This document shows positions 12,758-21,871 of a DNA stretch of 64,000 bases, piece by piece. The notes below the pieces were generated by a model, which was not told the DNA's origin, did no database searches, and saw nothing but the letters and a program-made list of their open reading frames with translations. The translations under genes and the position numbers were made by a program. The stretch lies in assembly GCA_964419935.1 (NCBI GenBank), contig CAYQQJ010000009.1, positions 1 to 64,000 of the forward strand, read 5' to 3'. This stretch comes from CAYQQJ01 sp964419935 (GTDB lineage Bacteria > Pseudomonadota > Gammaproteobacteria > Pseudomonadales > Cellvibrionaceae). Positions within the stretch are counted from its first letter, which is position 1. The number at the start of each line of letters is the position of its first letter.

Positions 12758-13129
12758 ATGGCAACGATCAACCAGTTGGTTCGTAAGCCGAGAAAACGTA
12801 AGGTTCAAAAGAGCGACGTTCCTGCTCTGCAGTCTTGCCCTCAGCGCCGTGGGGTGTGTACACGTGTGTATACCACTACCCCTAAAAAGCCAAACTCCGC
12901 ACTGCGTAAAGTCTGCCGTGTGCGTTTGACTAACGGTTTTGAAGTGTCTTCCTACATTGGTGGTGAAGGTCACAACTTGCAAGAGCACAGCGTGGTACTG
13001 ATTCGCGGCGGTCGTGTAAAAGACTTGCCGGGTGTTCGTTATCACACCGTTCGTGGTTCTTTGGATACATCTGGTGTTAACAACCGTAAGCAAGGTCGCT
13101 CGAAGTATGGTACCAAGCGTCCCAAGTAA
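12758..13129 (+). CDS. rpsL: 30S ribosomal protein S12
   Basis: A 123-residue S12 of the decoding centre. TTTPKKPNSALRK and GGRVKDLPGVRYH keep the lysines whose mutation gives streptomycin resistance in E. coli, so the sequence looks streptomycin-sensitive at these sites. ATG follows GGAG at 12745-12748; the frame is open a little upstream but the MATINQLVRK start matches the family. First gene of the str cluster. Confidence 0.98.
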   Translation: MATINQLVRKPRKRKVQKSDVPALQSCPQRRGVCTRVYTTTPKKPNSALRKVCRVRLTNGFEVSSYIGGEGHNLQEHSVVLIRGGRVKDLPGVRYHTVRGSLDTSGVNNRKQGRSKYGTKRPK

Positions 13130-13313
13130 GGTTGTTTTGGTTGTCTGCAAAGACGGCCCGTATTACCAGTCGCCCGAGTCGGGTATTAACGTTTTTCGGA
13201 ATTGAACCAGTAAGGCCGAGCGTGTGATCAAGTGGACCTGTGAGCGTATGTTATACGTGCAGGGCTGAATCAACGGCGTCTCGGATAATCCTGAATTATT
13301 AGGCGAATATATT

Positions 13314-13784
13314 ATGCCAAGAAGAAGAGTTGTCGCTAAACGCGAAGTGCTGCCAGATCCCAAGTTCGGCAACGTGACGCTGGCGAAGTTTATGAACCAC
13401 GTAATGATCAGTGGTAAAAAAGCTGTTGCAGAACGCATCGTTTATGGCGCGCTGGAAATTGTCCGCGAACGCCTGGGTAAAGATCCTGTCGAAACCTTTG
13501 AAGAAGCGCTGGAACACATCGCCCCCTTGGTGGAAGTGAAGTCCCGTCGTGTCGGCGGTGCAACCTACCAGGTTCCAGTTGAAGTTCGTCCTTCACGTCG
13601 TACTGCACTGGCAATGCGTTGGTTGGTGGAATATTCCCGTAACCGCGGTGAGAAATCCATGCCCGCGCGTTTGGCTGGTGAACTGATTGATGCATCGCAA
13701 AACAAGGGCGGTGCCGTCAAGAAGCGTGAAGATGTACACCGTATGGCCGAAGCAAACAAAGCGTTCTCACACTTTCGTTTCTAA
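13314..13784 (+). CDS. rpsG: 30S ribosomal protein S7
   Basis: A 156-residue S7, an early 16S rRNA 3'-domain binder. It begins MPRRRVVAKREVLPDPKFG and includes GGATYQVPVEVRPSRR. The 184-nt gap after rpsL corresponds to the interval in which E. coli S7 binds its own mRNA, but I could not confirm a matching fold. A terminator follows, so unlike in E. coli fusA may not be co-transcribed at full level. Confidence 0.98.
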   Translation: MPRRRVVAKREVLPDPKFGNVTLAKFMNHVMISGKKAVAERIVYGALEIVRERLGKDPVETFEEALEHIAPLVEVKSRRVGGATYQVPVEVRPSRRTALAMRWLVEYSRNRGEKSMPARLAGELIDASQNKGGAVKKREDVHRMAEANKAFSHFRF

Positions 13785-13835
13785 GCTCTGCGCTATTAAA
13801 TTGGTCAAATTTTTATTTGATCAAACAGGTGTAAT

Positions 13836-13862
13836 AAAAGGCAGCCACTATCGCTGCCTTTT
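13836..13862 (+). terminator. Terminator between rpsG and fusA
   Basis: AAAAGGCAGC (13836-13845) pairs with GCTGCCTTTT (13853-13862) around a 7-nt loop, and more T follow after ACCG. The 10-bp stem and the A/U ends are typical of an intrinsic, possibly bidirectional terminator. It splits the str cluster into rpsL-rpsG and fusA-tuf. Confidence 0.75.
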
Positions 13863-14067
13863 ACCGTTTTAGAACAATGGCCTATAGGTCGAGCTCGTCC
13901 GGGACGACGGCGAACAATGGCAAGCAGCGGCAGATAAAATCGTTCAGCAAGCCGGACCGCGCAGGCAGCAAATGCCAGCGTAAGGATAATGGCGATGCAT
14001 AATTTGAGTGTGTGGCAGGGACACAGCGACCGCTCTGGAATTTCAACAGTATCGGGGGGTCACTATC

Positions 14068-16185
14068 GTGGCACGAAAAACGCCTATCGCACGTTACCGC
14101 AATATTGGTATCTGTGCGCACGTCGACGCAGGTAAAACTACCACCACCGAGCGCGTACTGTTCTATACCGGCAGGTCGCACAAGCTGGGTGAAACTCACG
14201 ACGGCGCGTCTACCACAGACTGGATGGAGCAAGAGCAGGAGCGCGGTATTACGATTACCTCTGCTGCGGTGACCTGTTTCTGGCCGGGCATGCAAAAGCA
14301 GTTTGACGAGCACCGTATCAACATCATCGATACGCCCGGGCACGTGGACTTCACTATCGAGGTTGAGCGTTCGCTGCGCGTGCTCGACGGTGCGGTTGTT
14401 GTATTGTGTGGTTCATCCGGTGTTCAGCCGCAGACTGAAACTGTATGGCGCCAGGCGAACAAGTATGAAGTACCACGCATGGTTTTCGTGAACAAGATGG
14501 ACCGTTCCGGCGCCAACTTCAAAATGGTGGTTGAGCAGCTGCGCACGCGTCTGGGTGCCAATGCGGTCCCGCTGCAGATGACCATCGGCAGCGAAGACGA
14601 CTTCAAGGGCGTGGTTGACCTGGTCAAGATGAAGGCCATCCTCTGGAATGAAGAAGACCAGGGTATGAGCTTCGATTACGGTGATGTCCCCGCAGATATG
14701 CTTGACCTGTGCCAGGAAATGCGGGAATACATGGTTGAGTCTGCAGCTGAAGGCTCCGAAGAGCTGATGAATAAATACCTCGAAGGTGAAGAGCTCACCG
14801 AAGAGGAAATCAAGGCCGGAATTCGCGCGCGCACTCTGGCGAATGAAATTGTTCCCGTGCTGGGCGGATCCGCCTTCAAGAACAAGGGTGTTCAAGCGGT
14901 ACTGGATGCGGTTATTGATTATCTTCCCGCACCAAACCAGGTTCGCGCCATTGAAGGTGTGCTGGACGACGGCGAGACTGTCGCCACTCGTGAAGCAGAT
15001 GACAACGCGCCCTTCGCCGCCCTGGCATTCAAGATCGCCACGGACCCGTTTGTGGGTACCTTGACGTTTTTCCGGGTTTACTCCGGCAAACTGAACTCTG
15101 GCGACAGTGTTTACAATCCGGTGAAAGACAAGAAAGAGCGTGTGGGTCGGATGGTTCAGATGCACGCTAATGATCGGCAGGAAATTAAAGAAGTCTTGGC
15201 CGGTGATATCGCTGCGGCGATCGGCCTGAAGGATGTCACCACCGGTGATACTCTGTGTGCAATAGACCACAAAATCACGTTGGAGCGTATGGAATTCCCG
15301 GAGCCGGTTATTGCGGTTGCGGTAGAGCCAAAGACAAAGGCGGACCAGGAGAAGATGGGTATCGCTCTGGGTAAGTTGGCTCAGGAAGATCCGTCGTTTC
15401 GTGTGAAAACCGATGAGGAAACGGGCCAGACGATCATTTCCGGTATGGGTGAGCTGCACTTGGATATTATCGTTGATCGTATGCGCCGTGAATTCAACGT
15501 CGAAGCGAACATTGGTAAGCCGCAGGTTGCTTACCGGGAGCGTATTCGCAACACCTGTGAGATTGAAGGCAAGTTTGTCCGTCAGTCCGGCGGGCGCGGT
15601 CAGTACGGTCACGTTTGGGTCCGCTTTGAACCTGCTGAAGATCCGGATGCAGAAGGGCTGGTATTCGTCAACGAAGTCGTTGGCGGTGCAATTCCCAAAG
15701 AATACATACCTTCGGTTGGTAAGGGTATTGAAGAGCAAATGAAGAATGGTATTCTCGCCGGCTATCCGTTGCTGGGCTTGAAAGCCACTCTTTATGACGG
15801 CTCGTTCCACGATGTGGACTCGTCGGAAATGGCGTTCAAGATCGCCGGTTCCATGGCGACCAAAAAGCTCGCTCAGCAAGGCGGTGCCGTTATTCTTGAA
15901 CCTTTGATGGCTGTAGAAGTGGTAACGCCGGAAGAAAACATGGGCGATGTCGTGGGGGACCTCAACCGTCGCCGCGGCCTCATCCTTGGCATGGAAGAAG
16001 GCTTGTCCGGCGGTGGAAAAATCGTCAATGCGGAGGTTCCGCTGGCGGAAATGTTTGGTTACGCCACTGACTTGCGCTCAGCAACGCAAGGTCGCGCAAC
16101 TTACACCATGGAGTTCAAACGCTATGGTGAGGCACCAAACAATATCGCCGAAGGCATTATCGCCAAGAACAGGTCTGGCGAATAA
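14068..16185 (+). CDS. fusA: Elongation factor G
   Basis: A 705-residue EF-G that drives ribosomal translocation with GTP. G1 is AHVDAGKTTTTE, G3 is DTPGHVDF, G4 is NKMD; the domain II-V region with GRGQYGHVWVRFEP follows. The start is GTG (ARKTPIARYRNIGI) after a GGGGGG stretch at 14054-14059; the frame is open 20 codons further upstream, but that part is unlike EF-G. tuf follows 60 nt later. Because a terminator separates it from rpsG it should have its own promoter in 13863-14067, where I found none that is convincing. Confidence 0.97.
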   Translation: MARKTPIARYRNIGICAHVDAGKTTTTERVLFYTGRSHKLGETHDGASTTDWMEQEQERGITITSAAVTCFWPGMQKQFDEHRINIIDTPGHVDFTIEVERSLRVLDGAVVVLCGSSGVQPQTETVWRQANKYEVPRMVFVNKMDRSGANFKMVVEQLRTRLGANAVPLQMTIGSEDDFKGVVDLVKMKAILWNEEDQGMSFDYGDVPADMLDLCQEMREYMVESAAEGSEELMNKYLEGEELTEEEIKAGIRARTLANEIVPVLGGSAFKNKGVQAVLDAVIDYLPAPNQVRAIEGVLDDGETVATREADDNAPFAALAFKIATDPFVGTLTFFRVYSGKLNSGDSVYNPVKDKKERVGRMVQMHANDRQEIKEVLAGDIAAAIGLKDVTTGDTLCAIDHKITLERMEFPEPVIAVAVEPKTKADQEKMGIALGKLAQEDPSFRVKTDEETGQTIISGMGELHLDIIVDRMRREFNVEANIGKPQVAYRERIRNTCEIEGKFVRQSGGRGQYGHVWVRFEPAEDPDAEGLVFVNEVVGGAIPKEYIPSVGKGIEEQMKNGILAGYPLLGLKATLYDGSFHDVDSSEMAFKIAGSMATKKLAQQGGAVILEPLMAVEVVTPEENMGDVVGDLNRRRGLILGMEEGLSGGGKIVNAEVPLAEMFGYATDLRSATQGRATYTMEFKRYGEAPNNIAEGIIAKNRSGE

Positions 16186-16245
16186 TCTCGATCAGTTTGA
16201 TCTGAATTTATCTCACTTTAAATTGGAAAGTTAGAGGGCAGTAAA

Positions 16246-17442
16246 GTGGCTAAAGAAAAATTTGAACGTAACAAACCCCATATCAACGTGGGCACCATCG
16301 GTCACGTTGACCATGGTAAAACCACTCTGACCGCAGCACTGACTCGTGTTTGTCACGAAGTCTGGGGCACAGGTTCCGCAATGGCGTTTGATGGTATCGA
16401 CAACGCTCCGGAAGAGCGTGAGCGCGGTATCACTATCGCTACCTCTCACGTTGAATACGATTCACCGACGCGCCACTACGCGCACGTGGATTGCCCCGGA
16501 CACGCCGACTACGTGAAGAACATGATCACCGGTGCTGCCCAGATGGACGGCGCGATTCTGGTGTGTTCCGCAGCGGACGGCCCAATGCCACAGACGCGTG
16601 AGCACATCCTGCTGTCTCGTCAGGTCGGTGTACCTTACATCGTTGTGTTCCTGAACAAAGCGGACATGGTCGACGATGAAGAGCTGTTGGAGTTGGTTGA
16701 AATGGAAGTGCGCGAGCTGCTCGACGCCTACGACTTCCCTGGCGACGACACTCCGATCATCACCGGCTCTGCGCTGATGGCGTTGAACGGCGAAGATGAC
16801 AAGGAAATGGGTACCACCGCGGTCAAGAAGCTGGTTGAGACTCTGGATGTTTACATCCCTGAGCCCGAGCGTGCTGTTGATCAGCCGTTCCTGATGCCTA
16901 TCGAAGACGTATTCTCCATCTCCGGTCGTGGTACTGTTGTGACTGGTCGTGTAGAGCGTGGCATCGTGAAAGTGGGTGAAGAAATCGAGATCGTCGGTAT
17001 CAAAGACACCACAAAAACCACCTGTACGGGTGTTGAGATGTTCCGCAAGCTGCTCGACGAAGGCCGTGCGGGTGAGAACGTCGGCGTTCTGTTGCGCGGC
17101 ACCAAGCGTGACGACGTTGAGCGTGGTCAGGTGCTGGCCAAGCCGGGCACCATCACCCCGCACACCAACTTCGAAGCTGAAGTGTACGTGCTGTCCAAAG
17201 ATGAAGGTGGTCGTCACACGCCATTCTTCAAGGGCTATCGTCCTCAGTTCTACTTCCGTACCACAGATGTGACTGGCGCCTGTGAGCTGCCGGAAGGTGT
17301 GGAAATGGTTATGCCGGGCGACAACATTCAGATGAATGTGACCCTGATTCACCCGATCGCGATGGAAGACGGTCTGCGTTTCGCCATCCGTGAAGGTGGC
17401 CGCACAGTCGGCGCGGGTGTTGTGGCCAAAGTTATCGCTTAA
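16246..17442 (+). CDS. tuf: Elongation factor Tu
   Basis: A complete 398-residue EF-Tu. GTPase motifs are GHVDHGKT, DCPGH, NKAD and the SAL motif; domains II and III follow, with RGTVVTGRVERG and the C-terminal GGRTVGAGVV. The start is GTG, AKEKFERNKPH, after AGAGGG. Its 3' end is nearly identical to the partial tuf at the window start, consistent with gene conversion between the two copies. Confidence 0.98.
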   Translation: MAKEKFERNKPHINVGTIGHVDHGKTTLTAALTRVCHEVWGTGSAMAFDGIDNAPEERERGITIATSHVEYDSPTRHYAHVDCPGHADYVKNMITGAAQMDGAILVCSAADGPMPQTREHILLSRQVGVPYIVVFLNKADMVDDEELLELVEMEVRELLDAYDFPGDDTPIITGSALMALNGEDDKEMGTTAVKKLVETLDVYIPEPERAVDQPFLMPIEDVFSISGRGTVVTGRVERGIVKVGEEIEIVGIKDTTKTTCTGVEMFRKLLDEGRAGENVGVLLRGTKRDDVERGQVLAKPGTITPHTNFEAEVYVLSKDEGGRHTPFFKGYRPQFYFRTTDVTGACELPEGVEMVMPGDNIQMNVTLIHPIAMEDGLRFAIREGGRTVGAGVVAKVIA

Positions 17443-17467
17443 GCTAAGTAAGTTATGACATCCGACG

Positions 17468-17495
17468 AAAAACCCGGTTCTGCCGGGTTTTTTTT
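17468..17495 (+). terminator. Terminator after tuf
   Basis: ACCCGG (17472-17477) pairs with CCGGGT (17483-17488), extended by A-T pairs, and is followed by eight T. It lies 26 nt after the tuf stop and closes the fusA-tuf transcript. Confidence 0.85.
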
Positions 17496-17936
17496 CGCTT
17501 GCAGAGCATACGCTAGGGGTTAACTCCTATTGAGGTCAGTGCTGCCTCTCCTCCCCACATAGGTGCTTGATGTATGGTCGCCATATGGAGTCTGCCCCGC
17601 TTTTGGTGGCCGTTTTCGGCGATCAATCCGTCTGGGGGCAGCTAATGGTTATGGAGACGCCTTTGAGGGCGCTGCTGCCCCCTGGTTGAGTGGTACGTGC
17701 TGGCGAGCGCAGGTGAGTGCCCGTCGCAAAGGCCTTGGGTTGGCGCACAGGGGTAAGCTCGAGGCGTAAGTGGTAGTATCTTTAACCATAACCGCTGTCC
17801 ATTGGATGGCGGCAGGTGATTTGTCCGTTCTTTGCCGCCTGGGACTGTGTACAATATCGCCTCAATAATAAGTGTCCGGCGCCCTGTGGGGTTGCACGAG
17901 ACCGCGAGATAGTGAGCACACGTAGAGATAAATATA
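17496..17936 (+). other. Intergenic region before the Nudix regulator
   Basis: About 440 nt with no convincing gene: short open frames here have no ribosome binding site and no protein-like composition. Near its 3' end an extended -10 (TGTGTACAAT, hexamer 17850-17855) lies 82 nt before the next start codon, but the -35 is poor. I see nothing else. Confidence 0.4.
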
Positions 17937-18659
17937 ATGACTGCCCAAAAAAACATAGTGACGCCGGGTCTGCCCAAGGACCCAGGGATTCTTGAATCCA
18001 CATCCATCGACTGCGTAATCTTCGGCTTGAGCGACGACAGCAAGTTGAAAGTGCTTGTAATCAGGCACGGCGAGGGTGTGAGTCAGGGGTTGTGGGGTTT
18101 GCCTGGTGGTTGGATTTTCCGCGACGAAGATCTGGATGGCGCCGCTTACCGGATACTTAAGGATCTGACGGGGCTGTCCAGTGTGTACCTGGAACAGCTC
18201 CGGGCTTTCGGTCGGGTAGATCGGTTTCCCTACGGCCGCGTCCTGACTGTCGCTTACTCTGCGCTTGTGCGGCAGGAGCATTTTGAGGTGGTGGCGGGCT
18301 CCACGGCTTCCGAGGTGCGTTGGTGCGATGCCGACTCTTGCCCCAGGCTTATCTATGATCACAATGAAATAGTGGCGTGCGGCCTGGCATCACTCAAGCA
18401 TAAAGTGCGGCATGAGCCCATCGGTTTCAACTTGTTGCCTGAAAAGTTCACTCTGCTTCAGCTTCAGGAGCTCTATGAATCGGTTCTTTCGGTAAAGCTC
18501 GACAAGCCGAACTTTCGTCGGAAGATGATGAAAATGAACCTGTTGGTGGCTTGCAACGAGAAGCAGAAGCAGAAGGCCCACCGGGCAGCCGAGCTCTATC
18601 GGTTTGACCCCGACGTCTACGAACGCTTAACGGAACAGGGATTTACCTTCGAGGTTTAG
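17937..18659 (+). CDS. Nudix-fold transcriptional regulator (NrtR-like)
   Basis: A 240-residue protein with an N-terminal Nudix domain (about 20-150) and a C-terminal winged helix (about 160-240, from FNLLPEKFTLLQLQELYE to RRKMMKMNLL). The Nudix box at residues 58-80 keeps the spacing of the motif, but the metal-binding REUxEExGU part reads RILKDLTGL, so the catalytic glutamates are gone. That pattern is typical of Nudix-related regulators (NrtR and sugar-responsive relatives) that sense a nucleotide or sugar ligand and bind DNA. It stands alone between the tuf terminator and the S10 promoter; the target genes cannot be deduced. Confidence 0.8.
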   Translation: MTAQKNIVTPGLPKDPGILESTSIDCVIFGLSDDSKLKVLVIRHGEGVSQGLWGLPGGWIFRDEDLDGAAYRILKDLTGLSSVYLEQLRAFGRVDRFPYGRVLTVAYSALVRQEHFEVVAGSTASEVRWCDADSCPRLIYDHNEIVACGLASLKHKVRHEPIGFNLLPEKFTLLQLQELYESVLSVKLDKPNFRRKMMKMNLLVACNEKQKQKAHRAAELYRFDPDVYERLTEQGFTFEV

Positions 18660-18978
18660 GTTGCTTCAAGTCATTCTCCCGTGGGGTTTCGAGGCCCGGG
18701 AAAGAAACTTCCCCTGACACCTTATAAATAGTCGCCATTCCTGTTATAGTCCCGCGCCGCGATCTTGAGAGGGGTGCGGCCCTGTTCTGGAGCTGGCTGA
18801 AGGCCGGAAATTCCAGTGACGCCGGGCGATGTGGCATGGTTTGGTGGTGCGGTCGGAATTGTTACCGACAGTGCTTGACAGTCCTGTGGCCCCTCATTAC
18901 AATTGCGCCTCCTTTTTGGCCGGATCCATTTGCGAACGGTCAATTGTTCTTTAAAAAGTATTTGGAGTTTTGGTCCAC
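18660..18978 (+). other. Intergenic region and leader before rpsJ
   Basis: 319 nt with no gene. The main element is the strong promoter at 18875-18903. The transcript leader would be only about 70 nt, much shorter than the E. coli S10 leader that L4 regulates, and I see no long hairpin with a U run in it. Confidence 0.55.
18875..18903 (+). promoter_or_regulatory. sigma70 promoter of the S10 operon
   Basis: A perfect TTGACA (18875-18880) is separated by 17 nt from TACAAT (18898-18903). The predicted start near 18910 leaves a leader of about 70 nt to rpsJ. This is the best promoter in the window. Confidence 0.85.
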
Positions 18979-19290
18979 ATGCAGAATCAACGCATTCGGA
19001 TTCGCCTGAAAGCCTTTGATCACAAGTTGATTGATGCGTCAACGCAAGAGATTGTTGAGACGGCCAAGCGAACAGGCGCGCAAGTGCGCGGCCCGATACC
19101 ATTGCCGACGCGCAAAGAGCGTTTTACCGTACTGATTTCTCCGCACGTTAATAAAGATGCGCGAGATCAATATGAGATTCGCACGCACAAACGTCTGCTC
19201 GATATTGTTGAGCCGACAGAAAAGACAGTTGATGCCTTGATGAAGCTAGATCTAGCTGCGGGCGTTGAGGTTCAAATCAGTCTTGGTTGA
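18979..19290 (+). CDS. rpsJ: 30S ribosomal protein S10
   Basis: A 103-residue S10 (NusE), which also takes part in Nus-factor antitermination and in coupling through NusG. It begins MQNQRIRIRLKAFDHKLID, with GPIPLPTRKERFTV and RTHKRLLDI. The frame extends to an in-frame TTG nine bases upstream, but that would be too near GGAG at 18964-18967. First gene of the S10 cluster. Confidence 0.98.
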   Translation: MQNQRIRIRLKAFDHKLIDASTQEIVETAKRTGAQVRGPIPLPTRKERFTVLISPHVNKDARDQYEIRTHKRLLDIVEPTEKTVDALMKLDLAAGVEVQISLG

Positions 19291-19427
19291 TTGTTTCTGA
19301 GGCTGTTTGTTTCTGAGAAACTCCAAGCCGGACCCCTTGAATCGGCTGGCCGACTTGAGGGGCGTGTAACGCTCTGAAATGGGCGGCCATAGCGGGTGAT
19401 AGCCCCGTACACTGAGAGGTTAACGTA

Positions 19428-20072
19428 ATGACAATAGGTATTGTCGGTCGCAAAAGCGGCATGACGCGAATTTTTACAGATGATGGTTCTTCCATTCCTG
19501 TTACTGTGATTGAGGCGTCGCCCAATCGCATCACCCAGGTTAAGAATGAAGAAACCGACGGTTACTGCGCTGTGCAGGTCACCGTAGGGTCTCGTCGAGC
19601 CTCCCGTGTTACCAAAGCATCTGCGGGACACTTCGCCAAAGCTGAAACCGAAGCGGGTTCCGGCTTGTGGGAATTGCGCAACGACGCGAAAGAAGAGTTC
19701 GCCGTAGGTGGTCAAATCACCGTCGAAGCTTTTGAAGCAGGTCAAATCATTGATGTGACTGGCTCCTCTAAGGGGAAAGGCTATGCCGGCGTTATCAAGC
19801 GCTGGAACTTTTCCATGCAGGATGCCACTCACGGTAACTCCTTGTCTCACCGTGTTCCGGGTTCTATTGGTCAGTGCCAAACTCCGGGTCGTGTGTTCAA
19901 GGGTAAGAAAATGTCCGGTCATATGGGTGCTGAGCGTGTAACAACTCAGAACCTTGAGATTGTAAGGGTCGATGTTGAGCGGAATTTGCTGTTGATAAAA
20001 GGTGCTGTCCCCGGGGCTCCCGGTGGCAATGTCATCATTCGTCCTGCAGTGAAAGCACGCAACAACGGTTAA
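19428..20072 (+). CDS. rplC: 50S ribosomal protein L3
   Basis: A 214-residue L3, which binds near the peptidyl transferase centre. The GQCQTPGRVFKGKKMSGHMG loop contains the glutamine that PrmB methylates in E. coli. It starts MTIGIVGRKSGMTRIF after AGAGG. The rplD start follows 20 nt later. Confidence 0.98.
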   Translation: MTIGIVGRKSGMTRIFTDDGSSIPVTVIEASPNRITQVKNEETDGYCAVQVTVGSRRASRVTKASAGHFAKAETEAGSGLWELRNDAKEEFAVGGQITVEAFEAGQIIDVTGSSKGKGYAGVIKRWNFSMQDATHGNSLSHRVPGSIGQCQTPGRVFKGKKMSGHMGAERVTTQNLEIVRVDVERNLLLIKGAVPGAPGGNVIIRPAVKARNNG

Positions 20073-20091
20073 GTTTCCCAGGGGGTCGACC

Positions 20092-20706
20092 ATGGAATTA
20101 AGTATTGCTACACCGCAAGGCGCAAAAGGTACTGTTTCAGTGTCTGATGTGCTTTTCGGTCGAGAGTTCAATCAAGATCTGGTGCACCAGGCTGTTGTTG
20201 CCTACATGGCAGGTGCGCGTCAAGGTACCAAAGCTCAAAAAACCCGCGCAGAAGTTTCCGGTGGCGGCAAAAAGCCTTGGCGTCAAAAAGGTACTGGCCG
20301 TGCTCGTGCCGGTACTATTCGCAGTCCTATCTGGCGTAGTGGCGGTGTCGCTTTTGCTGCAAAGCCTCGGGATTTCGAGCAAAAGCTAAACAAGAAGATG
20401 TATCGCGCCGCACTGCGTTGCATTTTGTCCGAGCTGGCCCGTCAAGAGCGGCTGGTTGTTGTTGAAGAGTTTGCTCTGGATGCGCCAAAGACCAAGAGTC
20501 TTGTTCAGAAGTTGGCCGAGTATAATGTGTCCGACGCGCTGATCGTTGCAGAAGATGTTGGTGAGAATCTGTATCTCGCCTCGCGCAATCTGCACAAAGT
20601 TGATGTGCGTGATGCGCACGGTATTGATCCGGTCAGTCTTATTCGCTTTGAAAAAGTGATTGTGACTGTTTCGGCGCTGAAAAAGCTTGAGGAGGTTCTG
20701 GTATGA
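20092..20706 (+). CDS. rplD: 50S ribosomal protein L4
   Basis: A 204-residue L4. The extended loop that lines the exit tunnel is visible as KKPWRQKGTGRARAGTIRSPIW. In E. coli L4 represses the S10 operon through the leader hairpins and RNase E; the short leader here suggests different control. It starts after AGGGGG and ends overlapping rplW by 4 nt (ATGA), a sign of coupling. Confidence 0.98.
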   Translation: MELSIATPQGAKGTVSVSDVLFGREFNQDLVHQAVVAYMAGARQGTKAQKTRAEVSGGGKKPWRQKGTGRARAGTIRSPIWRSGGVAFAAKPRDFEQKLNKKMYRAALRCILSELARQERLVVVEEFALDAPKTKSLVQKLAEYNVSDALIVAEDVGENLYLASRNLHKVDVRDAHGIDPVSLIRFEKVIVTVSALKKLEEVLV

Positions 20707-20999
20707 ACCAAGAACGCCTGTATAAAGTTTTGTTAGGTCCTGTTGTTTCCGAGAAGTCTGCCTCTGTGGCTGACACAGCTAACCAGGTAGTGTTCAAGGT
20801 TCTGCCGAACGCTGACAAGGCTGAAATCAAAGCAGCAGTTGAAAAGATGTTTGACGTGAAAGTGCAGAATGTTCGTGTACTCAACGTAAAAGGCAAAACC
20901 AAGCGCACCAAGTACGGTATCGGTATACGTAGCGATTGGAAAAAAGCCTATGTGCGTCTCGAGCAAGGTCAAGACATCGACTTTGCAATAGCGGAATAA
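20703..20999 (+). CDS. rplW: 50S ribosomal protein L23
   Basis: A 98-residue L23 at the tunnel exit, the docking site for trigger factor and SRP. Family features are YKVLLGPVVSEKSA near the start and NVKGKTKRTKYGIGIRSDWKKAYV. It overlaps the rplD stop by 4 nt, and AAGGAG for rplB overlaps its own stop codon. Confidence 0.97.
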   Translation: MNQERLYKVLLGPVVSEKSASVADTANQVVFKVLPNADKAEIKAAVEKMFDVKVQNVRVLNVKGKTKRTKYGIGIRSDWKKAYVRLEQGQDIDFAIAE

Positions 21000-21011
21000 G
21001 GAGCGCGTAAA

Positions 21012-21839
21012 ATGCCAATCGTAAAACGTAAACCCACGTCGCCCGGTCGCCGCTTTGTTGTAAGCGTAGTAAACCCCGACTTGCATAAAGGCGATCCCTA
21101 CGCGCCGTTGCTCGAAAAGAAATCGAAAACCGGTGGTCGCAACAATAATGGGCGTATTACAACGCGCCATATTGGTGGCGGGCACAAGCAGCATTATCGC
21201 GTGATTGACTTCCGTCGCAACAAGGATGGGATTCCCGCGAAAGTTGAGCGTCTGGAGTACGATCCGAACCGAACGTCTTATATCGCTTTGGTTTGTTATC
21301 TGGATGGTGAGCGTCGTTATATTATTGCCCCGAAAGGTGTGCAGGCTGGTGATGAGTTGTTGTCCGGCGATGCGGCGCCAATCAAAATGGGTAACACGCT
21401 GCCGCTGAGAAACATTCCGCTTGGTAGCACAATCCACTGTGTCGAGCTGAAGCCCGGCAAAGGTGCTCAGTTGGCGCGCTCTGCAGGTACGTCCGCTCAG
21501 TTGGTCGCGCGTGAGGGTTCTTACGCAACTCTGCGTCTGCGCAGTGGTGAGACGCGTAAAGTATTGTCTGAGTGTCGCGCGACGCTGGGCGAAGTATCCA
21601 ATAGCGAGCACAGCTTGCGTTCATTGGGTAAGGCCGGTGCCAAACGTTGGCGCGGAGTTCGCCCCACCGTTCGTGGTGTGGTGATGAACCCGGTAGATCA
21701 CCCGCATGGTGGTGGTGAAGGTCGTACGTCTGGTGGTCGTCACCCCGTAAGTCCATGGGGTACTCCGACCAAGGGCTATAAGACACGCAAGAACAAGCGT
21801 ACCGACAATATGATTGTACGTCGCCGCGGTAAGAAATAA
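21012..21839 (+). CDS. rplB: 50S ribosomal protein L2
   Basis: A 275-residue L2, needed for subunit association and peptidyl transfer. The C-terminal loop with NPVDHPHGGGEGRTSGGRHP carries the conserved histidine implicated in activity. It starts MPIVKRKPTSPGRRF 8 nt after AAGGAG. Confidence 0.98.
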   Translation: MPIVKRKPTSPGRRFVVSVVNPDLHKGDPYAPLLEKKSKTGGRNNNGRITTRHIGGGHKQHYRVIDFRRNKDGIPAKVERLEYDPNRTSYIALVCYLDGERRYIIAPKGVQAGDELLSGDAAPIKMGNTLPLRNIPLGSTIHCVELKPGKGAQLARSAGTSAQLVAREGSYATLRLRSGETRKVLSECRATLGEVSNSEHSLRSLGKAGAKRWRGVRPTVRGVVMNPVDHPHGGGEGRTSGGRHPVSPWGTPTKGYKTRKNKRTDNMIVRRRGKK

Positions 21840-21871
21840 GCGACGGCTCACTAGCTAAAGAGGAAGATACA

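Noticed and set aside
14413..15879. 488-codon open frame on the - strand inside fusA
   Set aside because: A shadow of fusA codon use, like those in rpoB and rpoC.
17563..17769. 68-codon + strand frame between tuf and the Nudix regulator
   Set aside because: No ribosome binding site and an unusual composition; it covers featureless intergenic sequence.
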